In this document: one piece after another, positions 1 to 8,015 of the stretch
Layout of the letters: every line of letters begins with the position of its first letter
Position numbering within the stretch: position 1 is the stretch's first letter
NCBI RefSeq assembly: GCF_004345025.1
Contig: NZ_CP037745.1
Location: 248,001 to 312,000 of the forward strand
Source: Rheinheimera sp. D18
GTDB lineage: Bacteria > Pseudomonadota > Gammaproteobacteria > Enterobacterales > Alteromonadaceae
Direction of reading: 5' to 3'
Length of the DNA stretch: 64,000 bases
Made by a program: the position numbers and the translations under genes
Notes under the pieces: generated by a model
What the model was told of the DNA's origin: nothing
Databases searched by the model: none
Seen by the model: the letters and a program-made list of their open reading frames with translations, nothing else

Positions 1-965
1 CGCGTAGCCATGAAGCACTAGAGCAGCGCAGTAAGCTAGATCAGCAATTAAAACAGCAGTTAGAGCAGTTTGAAGCCAGCTTAAGTAAAGATGCTGGCAC
101 GGAGTTTCTGGATCGCTTAGAACATGAAAAGCGTAAGTTGCCAGACTATGCAGGCAAACGGCAGCAACTGCCTATTTTAGTAGATTTACTGCATATTTTG
201 CATGACCAGCAACAACAGTTATTGGAAATGGGCGAAAATATCGGCGGCGATTTAAAGAAATTCTTTACCGTGTTTAGCGATATAAACCGCCGTATTGCCG
301 CGCAAAGCAAACGTTTAAGCGAAGCGGTGGCAGATGATCTGGTGCTAGATGGCATTAGTAAATCAGAAGTGCGTATTTTATCAACCATTGATGAGCTAGG
401 CTTTTGGTTGCCGTTAAAGCAATTTGCCAAGTTATACGATGATTGGCGCGCATCGGGTAAGGCGTTGCCATCAGAGCACTATCTTAATGCGTTAGCTGAT
501 GTGGTAGAGCTGCTGCGTGCTGATGAACAATACAGTATTGAATCATTGCTGCGTTTAGAGCTGCATTTAAGTGAAGGCGGCTCGGAGCTAGTGATTAAAA
601 ATGACCGTCAGTTATTAGAGTCGTCTAGTCACGGCATGGCTTACCTTATTTTATGTAAATACTTACTGGCGTTCACCCGATTATTGCGCGGCGATGCTAA
701 GGTAGCTATTCACTGGCCAATAGATGAAATTGGCACTTTAGCCTATCACAACGTTGAAAAACTGTTTGCTGCCTGTAGTGCCAATAATATTATTGTTGTT
801 GGTGCCTTTCCTAACCCAGAATCTGATGTATTAATGCTGTTTAAACATCGTTATTTAATTGAAGCCAGCCAACAACACCCGAACCAGCGCCAGTTAAAAC
901 GCATTCAACCTAAAGTAAGCCGACTCGCCGAACGGCTAGCACAACGTCAGCAGGAGGTAAGCTAA
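1..965 (+). CDS. SMC-like ATPase (MksB/MukB/DUF3584 type), C-terminal part; 5' end outside window
   Basis: The reading frame is open to the left edge (first full codon at position 3), so only about the last 320 residues are seen. The first 60 residues are rich in Gln, Glu, Leu and Lys and look like a coiled coil. Near the C-terminus a Ser-Ser-His-Gly segment followed by a hydrophobic helix resembles an SMC signature region. It is followed by a Walker-B-like strand ending in Asp-Glu (IHWPIDEIG). This arrangement fits the C-terminal head of MukB/MksB/JetC-type SMC ATPases, which pair with kleisin partners on DNA. The stop overlaps the next start by one base (TAATG), so the three genes are coupled. 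The N-terminal Walker A should lie outside the window. Chromosome-segregation and anti-plasmid roles are both possible. Confidence 0.72.
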   Translation, partial: RSHEALEQRSKLDQQLKQQLEQFEASLSKDAGTEFLDRLEHEKRKLPDYAGKRQQLPILVDLLHILHDQQQQLLEMGENIGGDLKKFFTVFSDINRRIAAQSKRLSEAVADDLVLDGISKSEVRILSTIDELGFWLPLKQFAKLYDDWRASGKALPSEHYLNALADVVELLRADEQYSIESLLRLELHLSEGGSELVIKNDRQLLESSSHGMAYLILCKYLLAFTRLLRGDAKVAIHWPIDEIGTLAYHNVEKLFAACSANNIIVVGAFPNPESDVLMLFKHRYLIEASQQHPNQRQLKRIQPKVSRLAERLAQRQQEVS

Positions 966-1585
966 TGTTGCAACACGGCGCCTTACTAGAACGGCTATTA
1001 GCCGGCAGCTTTATTTGCCAAATTACCGATGAAGACGGTTTTCGGCATTTAAGTAATGAACAAACCCAGCAAGATATTAACCATTACTTACGGCCGTTAA
1101 ACCGGCGTTTGGTGTGTAATGATGATAACAGCGTGTATTTCTTGGCGTATCACGAGCTAAACAAAACTGCGCGCGAGCACTTAAGCAGTCAGTTTACGCT
1201 AACGGCACAGTCGTTATTGCCGCTACTAGAATGGTTGCAATTAGTGCAAGAAACGCTGGGTCGTGACAGTGCGCTAACTGCGGGTGACACCATTAAGTTA
1301 CAAGAATTTGTACTGCGCACTGAAGATAACCAAAGCCTACGTCAGCGTTTAAACCAACTAGCGGCAGACAGGTTTTTTAATAGCCAAAGCGATGCGTTAG
1401 ATAATCAGGTAAAGCTGATTTTTCGCCGTTTAAAAGAGCATGGTTATTTACTGCAACCACACACCGATCGGCAGTACTATATTGTTACTGGCAAAATTGA
1501 CCACCTAATTGACGTGATCCGCTTTATTCGTGATGAAGAACACTTGCCAGTAGAAGATACGCCAATGCAGGATGAGCTAATTTAA
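965..1585 (+). CDS. MksE/MukE/JetB-like winged-helix subunit
   Basis: A 206-residue soluble protein sits between an SMC-like ATPase and a larger helical partner, with one-base stop/start overlaps on both sides. Length and style match the MksE/MukE/DUF4194-type KITE subunits of bacterial SMC complexes. It opens with a short helix, then an acidic phenylalanine-containing strand, then winged-helix-like segments, including a C-terminal part (about residues 140-180) reading as helix, turn and a YIVTGKID strand. In such complexes this subunit bridges the kleisin to DNA and the ATPase heads. The assignment comes from gene context, size and general pattern rather than a decisive motif. JetB of a Wadjet-like system is an equally good description. 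Confidence 0.65.
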   Translation: MLQHGALLERLLAGSFICQITDEDGFRHLSNEQTQQDINHYLRPLNRRLVCNDDNSVYFLAYHELNKTAREHLSSQFTLTAQSLLPLLEWLQLVQETLGRDSALTAGDTIKLQEFVLRTEDNQSLRQRLNQLAADRFFNSQSDALDNQVKLIFRRLKEHGYLLQPHTDRQYYIVTGKIDHLIDVIRFIRDEEHLPVEDTPMQDELI

Positions 1586-2826
1586 TGGCGGCGTTTGATA
1601 GCAAAACTGGGTCTAACTTATTTAGTATTGGTAGCGAGCGGCTTGCCTTACTCGGTAAGCACCATAAAGCGCTAATGCAAGGCTACCTGGATGGCTTTGT
1701 TGATGAAACTGCGTTCAGTGATATTGCGTTAAAAAAACTGATTAACGCGCGCATTTTATGGCGACCAGACGAGCAGCAACCATTAGCACTAAGGCCGCTA
1801 GTCAGCGAATTAATTGCTAGTATGGTTGCCGATGAAAATCGTCGGCAAATTAATGCTGACGTAGCCGAAAAGCTCGAGCAAATTCGTAATCGCGTACAGG
1901 CCTACCGTGATTCACAGTTTAAAGGTGATTACAGCGTAGCTGAACTGCAATTGCAGCGCCTTACTGAGCATGTGCATGATTTAAGCGGCCAGTTTGAAGA
2001 GGCGATTGATAGCCTGTGGCATCGATTAAATAGCGATTTTGGTTTTGTGAGCAGCTTAGACGATAAAATTCGTGAAAATGAGCGCGCACAAAAGCAATTA
2101 CGGCGTTTACTTGATGGCTTAGATTTACTCGATTTTACCGAGCTAATTGAACTAGCCGAGGGTAATAGCCATTTACGCAAGCTGTTGGTTAGCCAGTTGC
2201 AAAGCCAACTTAGCTCGCACCATAGCAGCTTGCTAGAAGTGCAAAAGCGTTTAATTGAGTTATTAGCTAAGTTTCGTCAGCAGCAATCACGCTCAATGTT
2301 AATTGCCAATATGGCGGCTTTTTTACGTCAGCACCCAAAGTATCACCCAGCAGATTATGCCAACCGCTCTGAGGTGCCAAACTTACTTAACCAAGCTGTG
2401 GCTATAGTGCCGCAAGCGGCTATAGCGCTAGATCGCAGCAGCGAACGGCAGCTATTAGCGGAATTAGTGCTAAGTTTGCCGCGATCGGTAAATAGTAGTT
2501 TGCCTGATCAACACAGCGCCAGTTTTGCTGCACCGTTTGTAGATGATGCAGTAGCCGCAAGGCAACAAGCATTACAACTTGATGTAGAAAATTTTTACTT
2601 GCGCGTAATTGATCACGGCAGCAGCCTAAGCGCACTTGATTATTTAGCGCAGCAGCAACTCGCGTGGGATGGGGAAATTTGGCTGTATCAAATTATCGCG
2701 GAATACCAAGCGCTGCCGGTAGATGAAAAGCAGATGTTTGTTATGCTACGCGACGAAGCCCCAGCTAGTGCAATGAATAGCTTACTGCTAATACAGGATA
2801 TTAGTATTAGCTTGCAGGCAGCTTAA
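1585..2826 (+). CDS. MksF/MukF/JetA-like kleisin candidate
   Basis: A 413-residue, mostly helical protein is the last gene of the SMC cassette; its ATG overlaps the preceding stop (TAATG). Residues about 20-95 look like a winged-helix domain. A long charged helical, probably coiled-coil stretch follows (about 100-260), then a glutamine- and leucine-rich C-terminal half ending in an acidic domain that could be the cap-binding end of a kleisin. This fits MukF/MksF/JetA. Homologues of this family are sometimes carried under misleading enzyme names, but I see no catalytic motif. No JetD/MksG-type Toprim nuclease gene follows; the next genes are unrelated. Assigned mainly from context. Confidence 0.6.
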   Translation: MAAFDSKTGSNLFSIGSERLALLGKHHKALMQGYLDGFVDETAFSDIALKKLINARILWRPDEQQPLALRPLVSELIASMVADENRRQINADVAEKLEQIRNRVQAYRDSQFKGDYSVAELQLQRLTEHVHDLSGQFEEAIDSLWHRLNSDFGFVSSLDDKIRENERAQKQLRRLLDGLDLLDFTELIELAEGNSHLRKLLVSQLQSQLSSHHSSLLEVQKRLIELLAKFRQQQSRSMLIANMAAFLRQHPKYHPADYANRSEVPNLLNQAVAIVPQAAIALDRSSERQLLAELVLSLPRSVNSSLPDQHSASFAAPFVDDAVAARQQALQLDVENFYLRVIDHGSSLSALDYLAQQQLAWDGEIWLYQIIAEYQALPVDEKQMFVMLRDEAPASAMNSLLLIQDISISLQAA

Positions 2827-2940
2827 TGTTACATTTATTAGCTAAATTTCTTTTGCCAGTTAATTACGTAACACTTGATATTCAAATAATATAAGCCATA
2901 GGTTTATTTTTCATATAACAGTTTTCATAGGCGAATCAGT

Positions 2941-3159
2941 ATGAGTAATCAATTTAAAGAGTACAAAGTTTTGCATATTGTTGAAGGTGGCTGTGGCACT
3001 ATTTTTCTTGGTTCATCAGGGTTGCCATTGAAAAAAATAGAAGCAGAGCTTAACAGCCAAGCTGCGCAAGGGTGGCAAGTAGTTTTTCAGGTTATTGAAC
3101 AAAAACGTTTCTTTTTATTTTGGCAGCGTGAAGCGATGATTGTCACTTTAGGGCGTTAA
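2941..3159 (+). CDS. DUF4177 domain protein
   Basis: A 72-residue protein with the DUF4177 layout: an opening strand (YKVLHIVEGG), then a helix of the form 'K-IEAELNSQAAQGWQV', then two more strands ending VTLGR. The Gly-Trp followed by hydrophobics after the helix is the family hallmark. Function is unknown; members are small alpha/beta proteins often found near membrane or stress genes. It ends one base before the YidD-like gene, so the two are probably cotranscribed with the TM2 gene behind them. No signal peptide or membrane segment is present. Confidence 0.7.
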   Translation: MSNQFKEYKVLHIVEGGCGTIFLGSSGLPLKKIEAELNSQAAQGWQVVFQVIEQKRFFLFWQREAMIVTLGR

Positions 3160-3160
3160 T

Positions 3161-3415
3161 ATGCAGCGTTTTCTGCTGTATATGATTGAATTATATCGTG
3201 CAGCTGGTGGCAGTAAACGTTGGTTTGGTATTGAATGCAATTTTGAACCAACGTGCTCGATGTATACGGCAGAAGCAATTCGCCAATATGGTGTAACTAA
3301 AGGCTGTGGGATGGGTTGGAAACGGATTCGAGCTTGTAATCAGCCGGATGCTATTTGTAAGTGCATTGATCCCGTGTTAGCTCGGAGTGAGAATGTTAAA
3401 ACAAGAACACGTTGA
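3161..3415 (+). CDS. yidD: YidD-like membrane protein insertion efficiency factor (orphan, divergent)
   Basis: An 84-residue protein with the YidD pattern: an amphipathic N-terminal helix, then FEPTCSMYTAEAI, corresponding to the family's 'PTCSxY-x-EAI', then a Gly-rich turn, a KRIRAC segment corresponding to 'KRIxRCNP', and a C-terminal DPVL resembling 'DPVP'. YidD assists YidC/Sec-dependent insertion of inner-membrane proteins. Canonical yidD sits between rnpA and yidC near the origin; here it lies between DUF4177 and TM2 genes, and its C-terminal third has extra cysteines (CNQPDAICKC) unlike the usual version. It may be a paralogue. It overlaps the following gene by about 23 bases. Confidence 0.78.
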   Translation: MQRFLLYMIELYRAAGGSKRWFGIECNFEPTCSMYTAEAIRQYGVTKGCGMGWKRIRACNQPDAICKCIDPVLARSENVKTRTR

Positions 3416-3779
3416 TGCTGAAGAGGAACGCATACGGGCATGTGTCGCCGAGCTACCTGATGCGGCTAGAGTAATTTTTTACCAGAAATTAACCCGAGAG
3501 TTGAAAGATCCCGACACTTATGCCGTATTGAACTGGTGCTTTCTAATCGGCTTTCATCACTTCTATTTAAAACAGTGGTTACGTGGCTTGCTAAATATTG
3601 CCGTGGCTATAGTTGGCATTAGTATACTATTTACATCGAGCTGGTTGCTTGGTGTAATCTTGTTAGTGATCATTGCGATATTTGAAATGGCCGGTTTATT
3701 TCGTTCACAAATTATTATTCAAGATTATAATAACCAATTAATGCAAGCGCTGTTAAATGAGAATTTGGGTCTACTTTAA
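3393..3779 (+). CDS. TM2-domain inner-membrane protein
   Basis: I chose the ATG at 3393 because GGAG at 3384-3387 sits five bases before it; a GTG at 3387 would place that site inside the start. The product has about 128 residues. The N-terminal 45 residues are charged and helical. The rest holds two membrane helices with a TM2-like core (VLNWCFLIGFHHFYLKQW, where the His-Phe-Tyr resembles the domain's 'G-HRFYLG'). TM2 proteins are small membrane proteins of unclear function. The gene overlaps the end of the YidD-like gene and its last nine bases overlap the convergent solute-binding gene. Pairing with a YidD-like factor suggests a membrane-insertion role, by inference only. Confidence 0.7.
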   Translation: MLKQEHVDAEEERIRACVAELPDAARVIFYQKLTRELKDPDTYAVLNWCFLIGFHHFYLKQWLRGLLNIAVAIVGISILFTSSWLLGVILLVIIAIFEMAGLFRSQIIIQDYNNQLMQALLNENLGLL

Positions 3780-4586
3780 AACTTTCTGCTGATATTCACC
3801 ATTTGCTAAGCTATCAAAATAGCGTTTATAACGACCGCTTCGTTTAAACCGTAACAAGTGCTTATTAAATGCCGCCATTAATTGCGCGCTGTTTGCGCTG
3901 TGTTTTGGTAGCATTAAAAAACTTTTATTAATTAATAATGGTGTGGGGTGATGAGTTACTTTGTCGGTAAGCTCAGGTAGATGTTGCCGTAACGTATAAT
4001 AGCCAACGCTTATTTCTTCAGCGAACACGTCAATACGCCCAGCCGCCAGCAAGCGGAAGTTATCCTCGGTGGTAACGGCGCGCGATACTTTAAATAGGCC
4101 GCTTTTTAGCGCGTTGTCAAATGCTGGGCCGTAGCTATAACCAACACCAGCGCCTATAACTAGGCCGCGTAAATCACTGAGTTGTTGCCAGTTAAATGTG
4201 CGCTTTTTTTGATGAAAAAATACAAACTTCTCATCTAGCACTGGCTCGCTAAATATGAAATCAGCAATTCTATCGTCGCTGAACATCCAAACCGCGGTAG
4301 CGTCATATTTGCCATGTGCGGTGTCTCTGTATGCTCGGCCCCAAGGTAAAAAAGTAAAGTTAACTTTGTAACCTGCCTCAAGAAAAATATCATGAATAAG
4401 ATGCGCTATTACGCCTTGCTTGGGTAGCTCGGCACTGAGAAAGGGTGGCCATTCGCCAGCGCTAATTTTCAGCTCGGTTAATGGCTCGTTTTGAGTGGTT
4501 GGCGTTGCATGGGCGAAGCTATAGCTATTCAGTAGTAATGCAAAGCTAGTTAGCAATATATGACGTAATAACTGAGCTACTAACAT
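3771..4586 (-). CDS. Periplasmic solute-binding protein, SBP_bac_3 family
   Basis: A 271-residue protein with a signal peptide (hydrophobic residues about 8-26, cleavage probably after AHA). The mature part begins LKISAGEWPPF and continues with GVIAHLIHDIFLEAGY and FLPWGRAYRD. This is the amino-acid-binding (family 3) fold seen in Alteromonadales proteins of the 'transporter substrate-binding domain' group. No permease or ATPase gene adjoins it, so it may be a stand-alone sensor-type binding protein rather than part of an ABC importer. The start is supported by GGAG seven bases upstream (TATTGGAGATACATT before ATG). It is convergent with, and overlaps, the TM2 gene. Confidence 0.8.
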   Translation of the reverse strand: MLVAQLLRHILLTSFALLLNSYSFAHATPTTQNEPLTELKISAGEWPPFLSAELPKQGVIAHLIHDIFLEAGYKVNFTFLPWGRAYRDTAHGKYDATAVWMFSDDRIADFIFSEPVLDEKFVFFHQKKRTFNWQQLSDLRGLVIGAGVGYSYGPAFDNALKSGLFKVSRAVTTEDNFRLLAAGRIDVFAEEISVGYYTLRQHLPELTDKVTHHPTPLLINKSFLMLPKHSANSAQLMAAFNKHLLRFKRSGRYKRYFDSLANGEYQQKVLK

Positions 4587-4782
4587 AATGTATCTCCAAT
4601 ATTGCCGTCATCAAAGGCAGGCAACGCCGGGCAAGCATTTGTTAAGGTTAGCTTAGTTTTACCGCAACGTCCGCTGAGAATCCAGCCGTTTAATTAACCA
4701 ACAATGGTTAGGCTTGCGTGATTTCTGGATAACAATTTTCTGTACCAACAAACTAAGTCGTTTGTTTTACTATTGACGGGCT

Positions 4783-5634
4783 TTAATCGTCTTGTTCTGC
4801 CGCGCGCTCTTTTCGTGCTTCAGCTTCAGCAAATGCGGCTTTAATCTGCTCTAATACTGAATCTACGTCGGCTTCATGGGTATCGGCAACAAACTCGCCG
4901 GTTAATTCTGAATCTGGGGTTAACTCGCCAGCTTCGTAGAGTGCCCATATTTCGGCGGCGTATTGTGTGCTGAGCAATTCTGGCGCGTATTGGCCGTAGT
5001 AATCACGCATATTATTTACATCGCGCTCAAACATCCATTTGGCATTATTGTTCGCCGCAGCGTCTACGGCTTGTGGTAAATCAATAATTACCGGGCCGTG
5101 ATCGTCGACTAAAACATTAAACTCTGATAAATCGCCATGCACCAAACCCTCACATAGCATAAGCACAATGTAGTGCAGCATAGTAGAGTGATCGGCTATG
5201 GCAAGCTCAGCGTCCATTGCTACATCGGCTAAACGTGGCGCAACCATGCCCTCGTCATCGCAAATGAGCTCCATCAGTAATACGCCTTCGTAACAACCAA
5301 AAGGTTGTGGTACGCGCACACCGGCTTTGGCCAACTTAAATAAGGCGTCTACTTCCGCATTTTGCCAACTTTCTTCTTGTTGTTTACGGCCGAATTTAGA
5401 GCCTTTTTCCATAGCGCGCGCACGTCGAGTACTGCGCACTTTTCTGCCTTCTTGGTATAGCACCGCTTGCTTAAAGCTGCGTTTATCGGCTTCTTTATAT
5501 ACTTTGGCGCAGCGAATGTCCTCGCCGCAGCGCACGATATAAACAGAGGCTTCTTTACCGCTCATTAGCGAGCGCATGACTTCATCCACTAAGCCCTCAT
5601 CGACCAGTGGCTGAATACGTTTTGGTGTTTTCAT
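4783..5634 (-). CDS. RIO1-like serine protein kinase (PA4780 family)
   Basis: Starting at the internal ATG 5634 the product is about 283 residues beginning MKTPKRIQPLVDEG. The longer reading frame to 5706 adds a hydrophobic segment not expected in this family. Kinase features visible are a nucleotide-binding strand (SGKEASVYIV), a probable ATP-contacting Lys in RCAKVYKE, the catalytic loop HGDLSEFNVLV (near residue 161) and the metal-binding IIDLPQAVD, as in RIO kinases. The C-terminal tail is acidic and helical. Bacterial members are compact kinases of unclear substrate. It is a stand-alone gene. Downstream (4747-4766) is a 7-bp AT-rich hairpin that is a poor terminator candidate. Confidence 0.85.
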   Translation of the reverse strand: MKTPKRIQPLVDEGLVDEVMRSLMSGKEASVYIVRCGEDIRCAKVYKEADKRSFKQAVLYQEGRKVRSTRRARAMEKGSKFGRKQQEESWQNAEVDALFKLAKAGVRVPQPFGCYEGVLLMELICDDEGMVAPRLADVAMDAELAIADHSTMLHYIVLMLCEGLVHGDLSEFNVLVDDHGPVIIDLPQAVDAAANNNAKWMFERDVNNMRDYYGQYAPELLSTQYAAEIWALYEAGELTPDSELTGEFVADTHEADVDSVLEQIKAAFAEAEARKERAAEQDD

Positions 5635-5818
5635 TGCGCCGTTATACCTTAGTTGGCGGCGGTTATAAATAGCTGTAAGTTCGTACAGAATGAAAATAAT
5701 CTGCAAATGCAGCCGTAAGACAAGAAATACTGTGTTTTGCCGAAAAAGTGTGCAATATCGGTACTTGTCAGGTATGTTGGTAAAAAAATATTAAATGCAA
5801 AATTAGGTATAACGCTAC

Positions 5819-7870
5819 ATGGCTTATTTTCGTCTAGCTTGGTTCTATAGCGTCATTTTTACCAGTATTTTACTGTGCTTGCCCGTAACTGCGACTGACG
5901 TTGATACTAAGCTAGAACAAGCACTGGATCGTTATATTCAACTTACTGATAAAGATGATGAAAAAGCTGCACATACCTTATTACAGCAGTTAGCTGAAAC
6001 TAATAGTGATACCCCGGCAATAAAAAGCCGTGTAAGACTATTAAGCTATTTACTTACTGAGGCCTTTGATCTTAATGACAATACAAAGATAAACGTATTG
6101 TTGCAACAGTTGTTACAGCTGAGTGAAGTAACCGAAAACGCAAACGCTTTAGCAGAAATTTATGCTACGGAGCTGGAGTTATTATTACTGCAGAATAAGC
6201 TTGATGATGCCATTATTAAAGCGGATTTGCTTGAGCGCGTACTGCTAAGTGCAACAGATTTGCGCCAGCGTTACTACGGCCATAATGTATTAGGTCGGTT
6301 ATACAAAGCTGATAGTCAATATGAACAAGCCTTGCAGCATTTTATTAGTGCTATGGATATTGTGGCACAAACTGACGATAGTTTTACGCTGCGTCGCCGA
6401 GCTTTTCTTAATTTCAACATCACACTCGTACACGCCGAGCTAAAAAACTGGCCGCAGGCTGCGCAGTTAGCTGAAGAGTTAGTAAATGATGCGATTAAAT
6501 ATCAAAATGTTAACTTTCTTCCAGAACTCTATTTATTACAGGGTTATATTGCTGGTTCAGCGGGCAAATATGACGATGCCATTAGCATTAACAAAAGAGG
6601 CTTAGCCGCTGCGTTAGAAATTGGTCGTGAAGGAACGGCTCTAACATTTGAAAATAATATGGGCGCCGGTTATATCGAGCTTAAGAGATACGACGAAGCG
6701 AAAGTGGTTTTACTGCAAGCACAGCAACGCGCGGTTAAATTAAAGGATGAATCTAGCCAACAGCTTATTAAATTAAATTTGGGCTTTATTCTTGTCATGG
6801 AAGGACAGCATAAGTTGGGATTAGAGCAGATGCAGGCTAGCATGCTTTATTTTAGTAAGCATGCAGCAAAAGTAGAATACGAGCCCAATTATACGGTATT
6901 GGCCAGAGCTTACGCTGCCGCGGGCTTATATCAACAGCAAGCTGAAACACTGGTTGAGCAAATGGCGTTGCGTGAAGAGATCCGTTCAACCGATAGAGAA
7001 GCTCGCCTGAACGAACTGCAAAATCGTTATGATACTAAAGCCAAAAGCCAGCAAATAACCATTTTAGAACAAGAAAATAGCTTAAAAGCGCAACTGATTG
7101 AAAATAAGCAGTTACAGCAAAAACTCATGTTTCTATTGGTGCTGCTAATTCTCTTTGCTGCGGTTGCGCTATTGATGTTGTATCGCAAGGTGCGCCGGTC
7201 AAATCAAAAATTATATGAAACCAATAAGCAGTTGGCATTTCAGTCGCAGCGCGACCCGCTTACTGGGCTATATAATCGGCGTGCGTTGCAGCAGCACATG
7301 CAGCTGCGCAGCCAAAAGCGGCGAGACCAAGATGCTAGCTTAACAGGCTTGCTGTTACTGGATATCGATTTTTTTAAGCGTATCAATGACCATTATGGTC
7401 ATAGTGTTGGCGATGCAGTGTTAATTGAGTTAAGCCAGCGCTTGCTAAAAATATGCCGAGAGCATGATCTCGTTGTGCGCTGGGGTGGTGAAGAGATTTT
7501 ACTGGTATTAGAACACTTAGTACCTGATCAATTATCGAGTTTTATTGAGCGTATCTTACAAATAATCACAGCGCAGCCAGTAATATTTGAACAGCACAGT
7601 ATTAGTGTGACCGCTAGTGGTGGTTTTATTCATTTACCCTTTGCTGGGGTAAGTGAAGAGCAGCTGGGTTGGGAAAAGGTAATGCAGATTGTTGATATGG
7701 CACTTTACTTGAGCAAGGCGAATGGCCGTAATCAGGTGTGCATGATAAATGGTTTAAAGGTGAGCTTTAGCCAAGCCGAAGCCTTGTTAAGTAGCGATTT
7801 AGGCGGAGCTATTCGAGCCGATATGTTAGATATAACTAGAGTTTCAGGCCCTGGCGGTGCGGTAAATTAG
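5819..7870 (+). CDS. TPR-containing membrane diguanylate cyclase (GGDEF variant GGEEI)
   Basis: A 683-residue protein. A signal peptide (residues 1-25) is followed by a periplasmic helical region with tetratricopeptide-like repeats (about 90-390), a coiled coil, one membrane helix (about 435-456) and a cytoplasmic GGDEF domain (about 475-650). The domain has the usual RDPLTGLYNRR entry, the metal-binding DIDFFKRINDHYGH and the active-site loop GGEEI at residues 556-560, where the common Phe is Ile. An inhibitory I-site REHD sits at 547-550, five residues before the loop. It should make cyclic-di-GMP in response to a periplasmic signal. A roughly 40-residue tail of unknown function follows. 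It is monocistronic and followed by a 145-base gap. Confidence 0.88.
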   Translation: MAYFRLAWFYSVIFTSILLCLPVTATDVDTKLEQALDRYIQLTDKDDEKAAHTLLQQLAETNSDTPAIKSRVRLLSYLLTEAFDLNDNTKINVLLQQLLQLSEVTENANALAEIYATELELLLLQNKLDDAIIKADLLERVLLSATDLRQRYYGHNVLGRLYKADSQYEQALQHFISAMDIVAQTDDSFTLRRRAFLNFNITLVHAELKNWPQAAQLAEELVNDAIKYQNVNFLPELYLLQGYIAGSAGKYDDAISINKRGLAAALEIGREGTALTFENNMGAGYIELKRYDEAKVVLLQAQQRAVKLKDESSQQLIKLNLGFILVMEGQHKLGLEQMQASMLYFSKHAAKVEYEPNYTVLARAYAAAGLYQQQAETLVEQMALREEIRSTDREARLNELQNRYDTKAKSQQITILEQENSLKAQLIENKQLQQKLMFLLVLLILFAAVALLMLYRKVRRSNQKLYETNKQLAFQSQRDPLTGLYNRRALQQHMQLRSQKRRDQDASLTGLLLLDIDFFKRINDHYGHSVGDAVLIELSQRLLKICREHDLVVRWGGEEILLVLEHLVPDQLSSFIERILQIITAQPVIFEQHSISVTASGGFIHLPFAGVSEEQLGWEKVMQIVDMALYLSKANGRNQVCMINGLKVSFSQAEALLSSDLGGAIRADMLDITRVSGPGGAVN

Positions 7871-8015
7871 TTATGCCATTGTTTTATATCTATTATATTC
7901 AGCTCTAACCAATGCTATTGCTGCAGTAATGGCTTTCTGCTAAATTTGCCGTCGAATTAAAACTTAACAAATAATTATTATATTAATTTCTTATTTGCAA
8001 TTTGGAGTGGCGAAG

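Noticed and set aside
1585-2826. Possible enzyme label such as phosphoenolpyruvate carboxylase for the third SMC-cassette gene
   Set aside because: No carboxylase catalytic motif or length (that enzyme is about 900 residues); context and helical pattern fit a kleisin.
4747-4766. AACAAAC/GTTTGTT hairpin as a RIO kinase terminator
   Set aside because: The stem is AT-rich and on the relevant minus strand is not followed by a T-run, so it is too weak to annotate.
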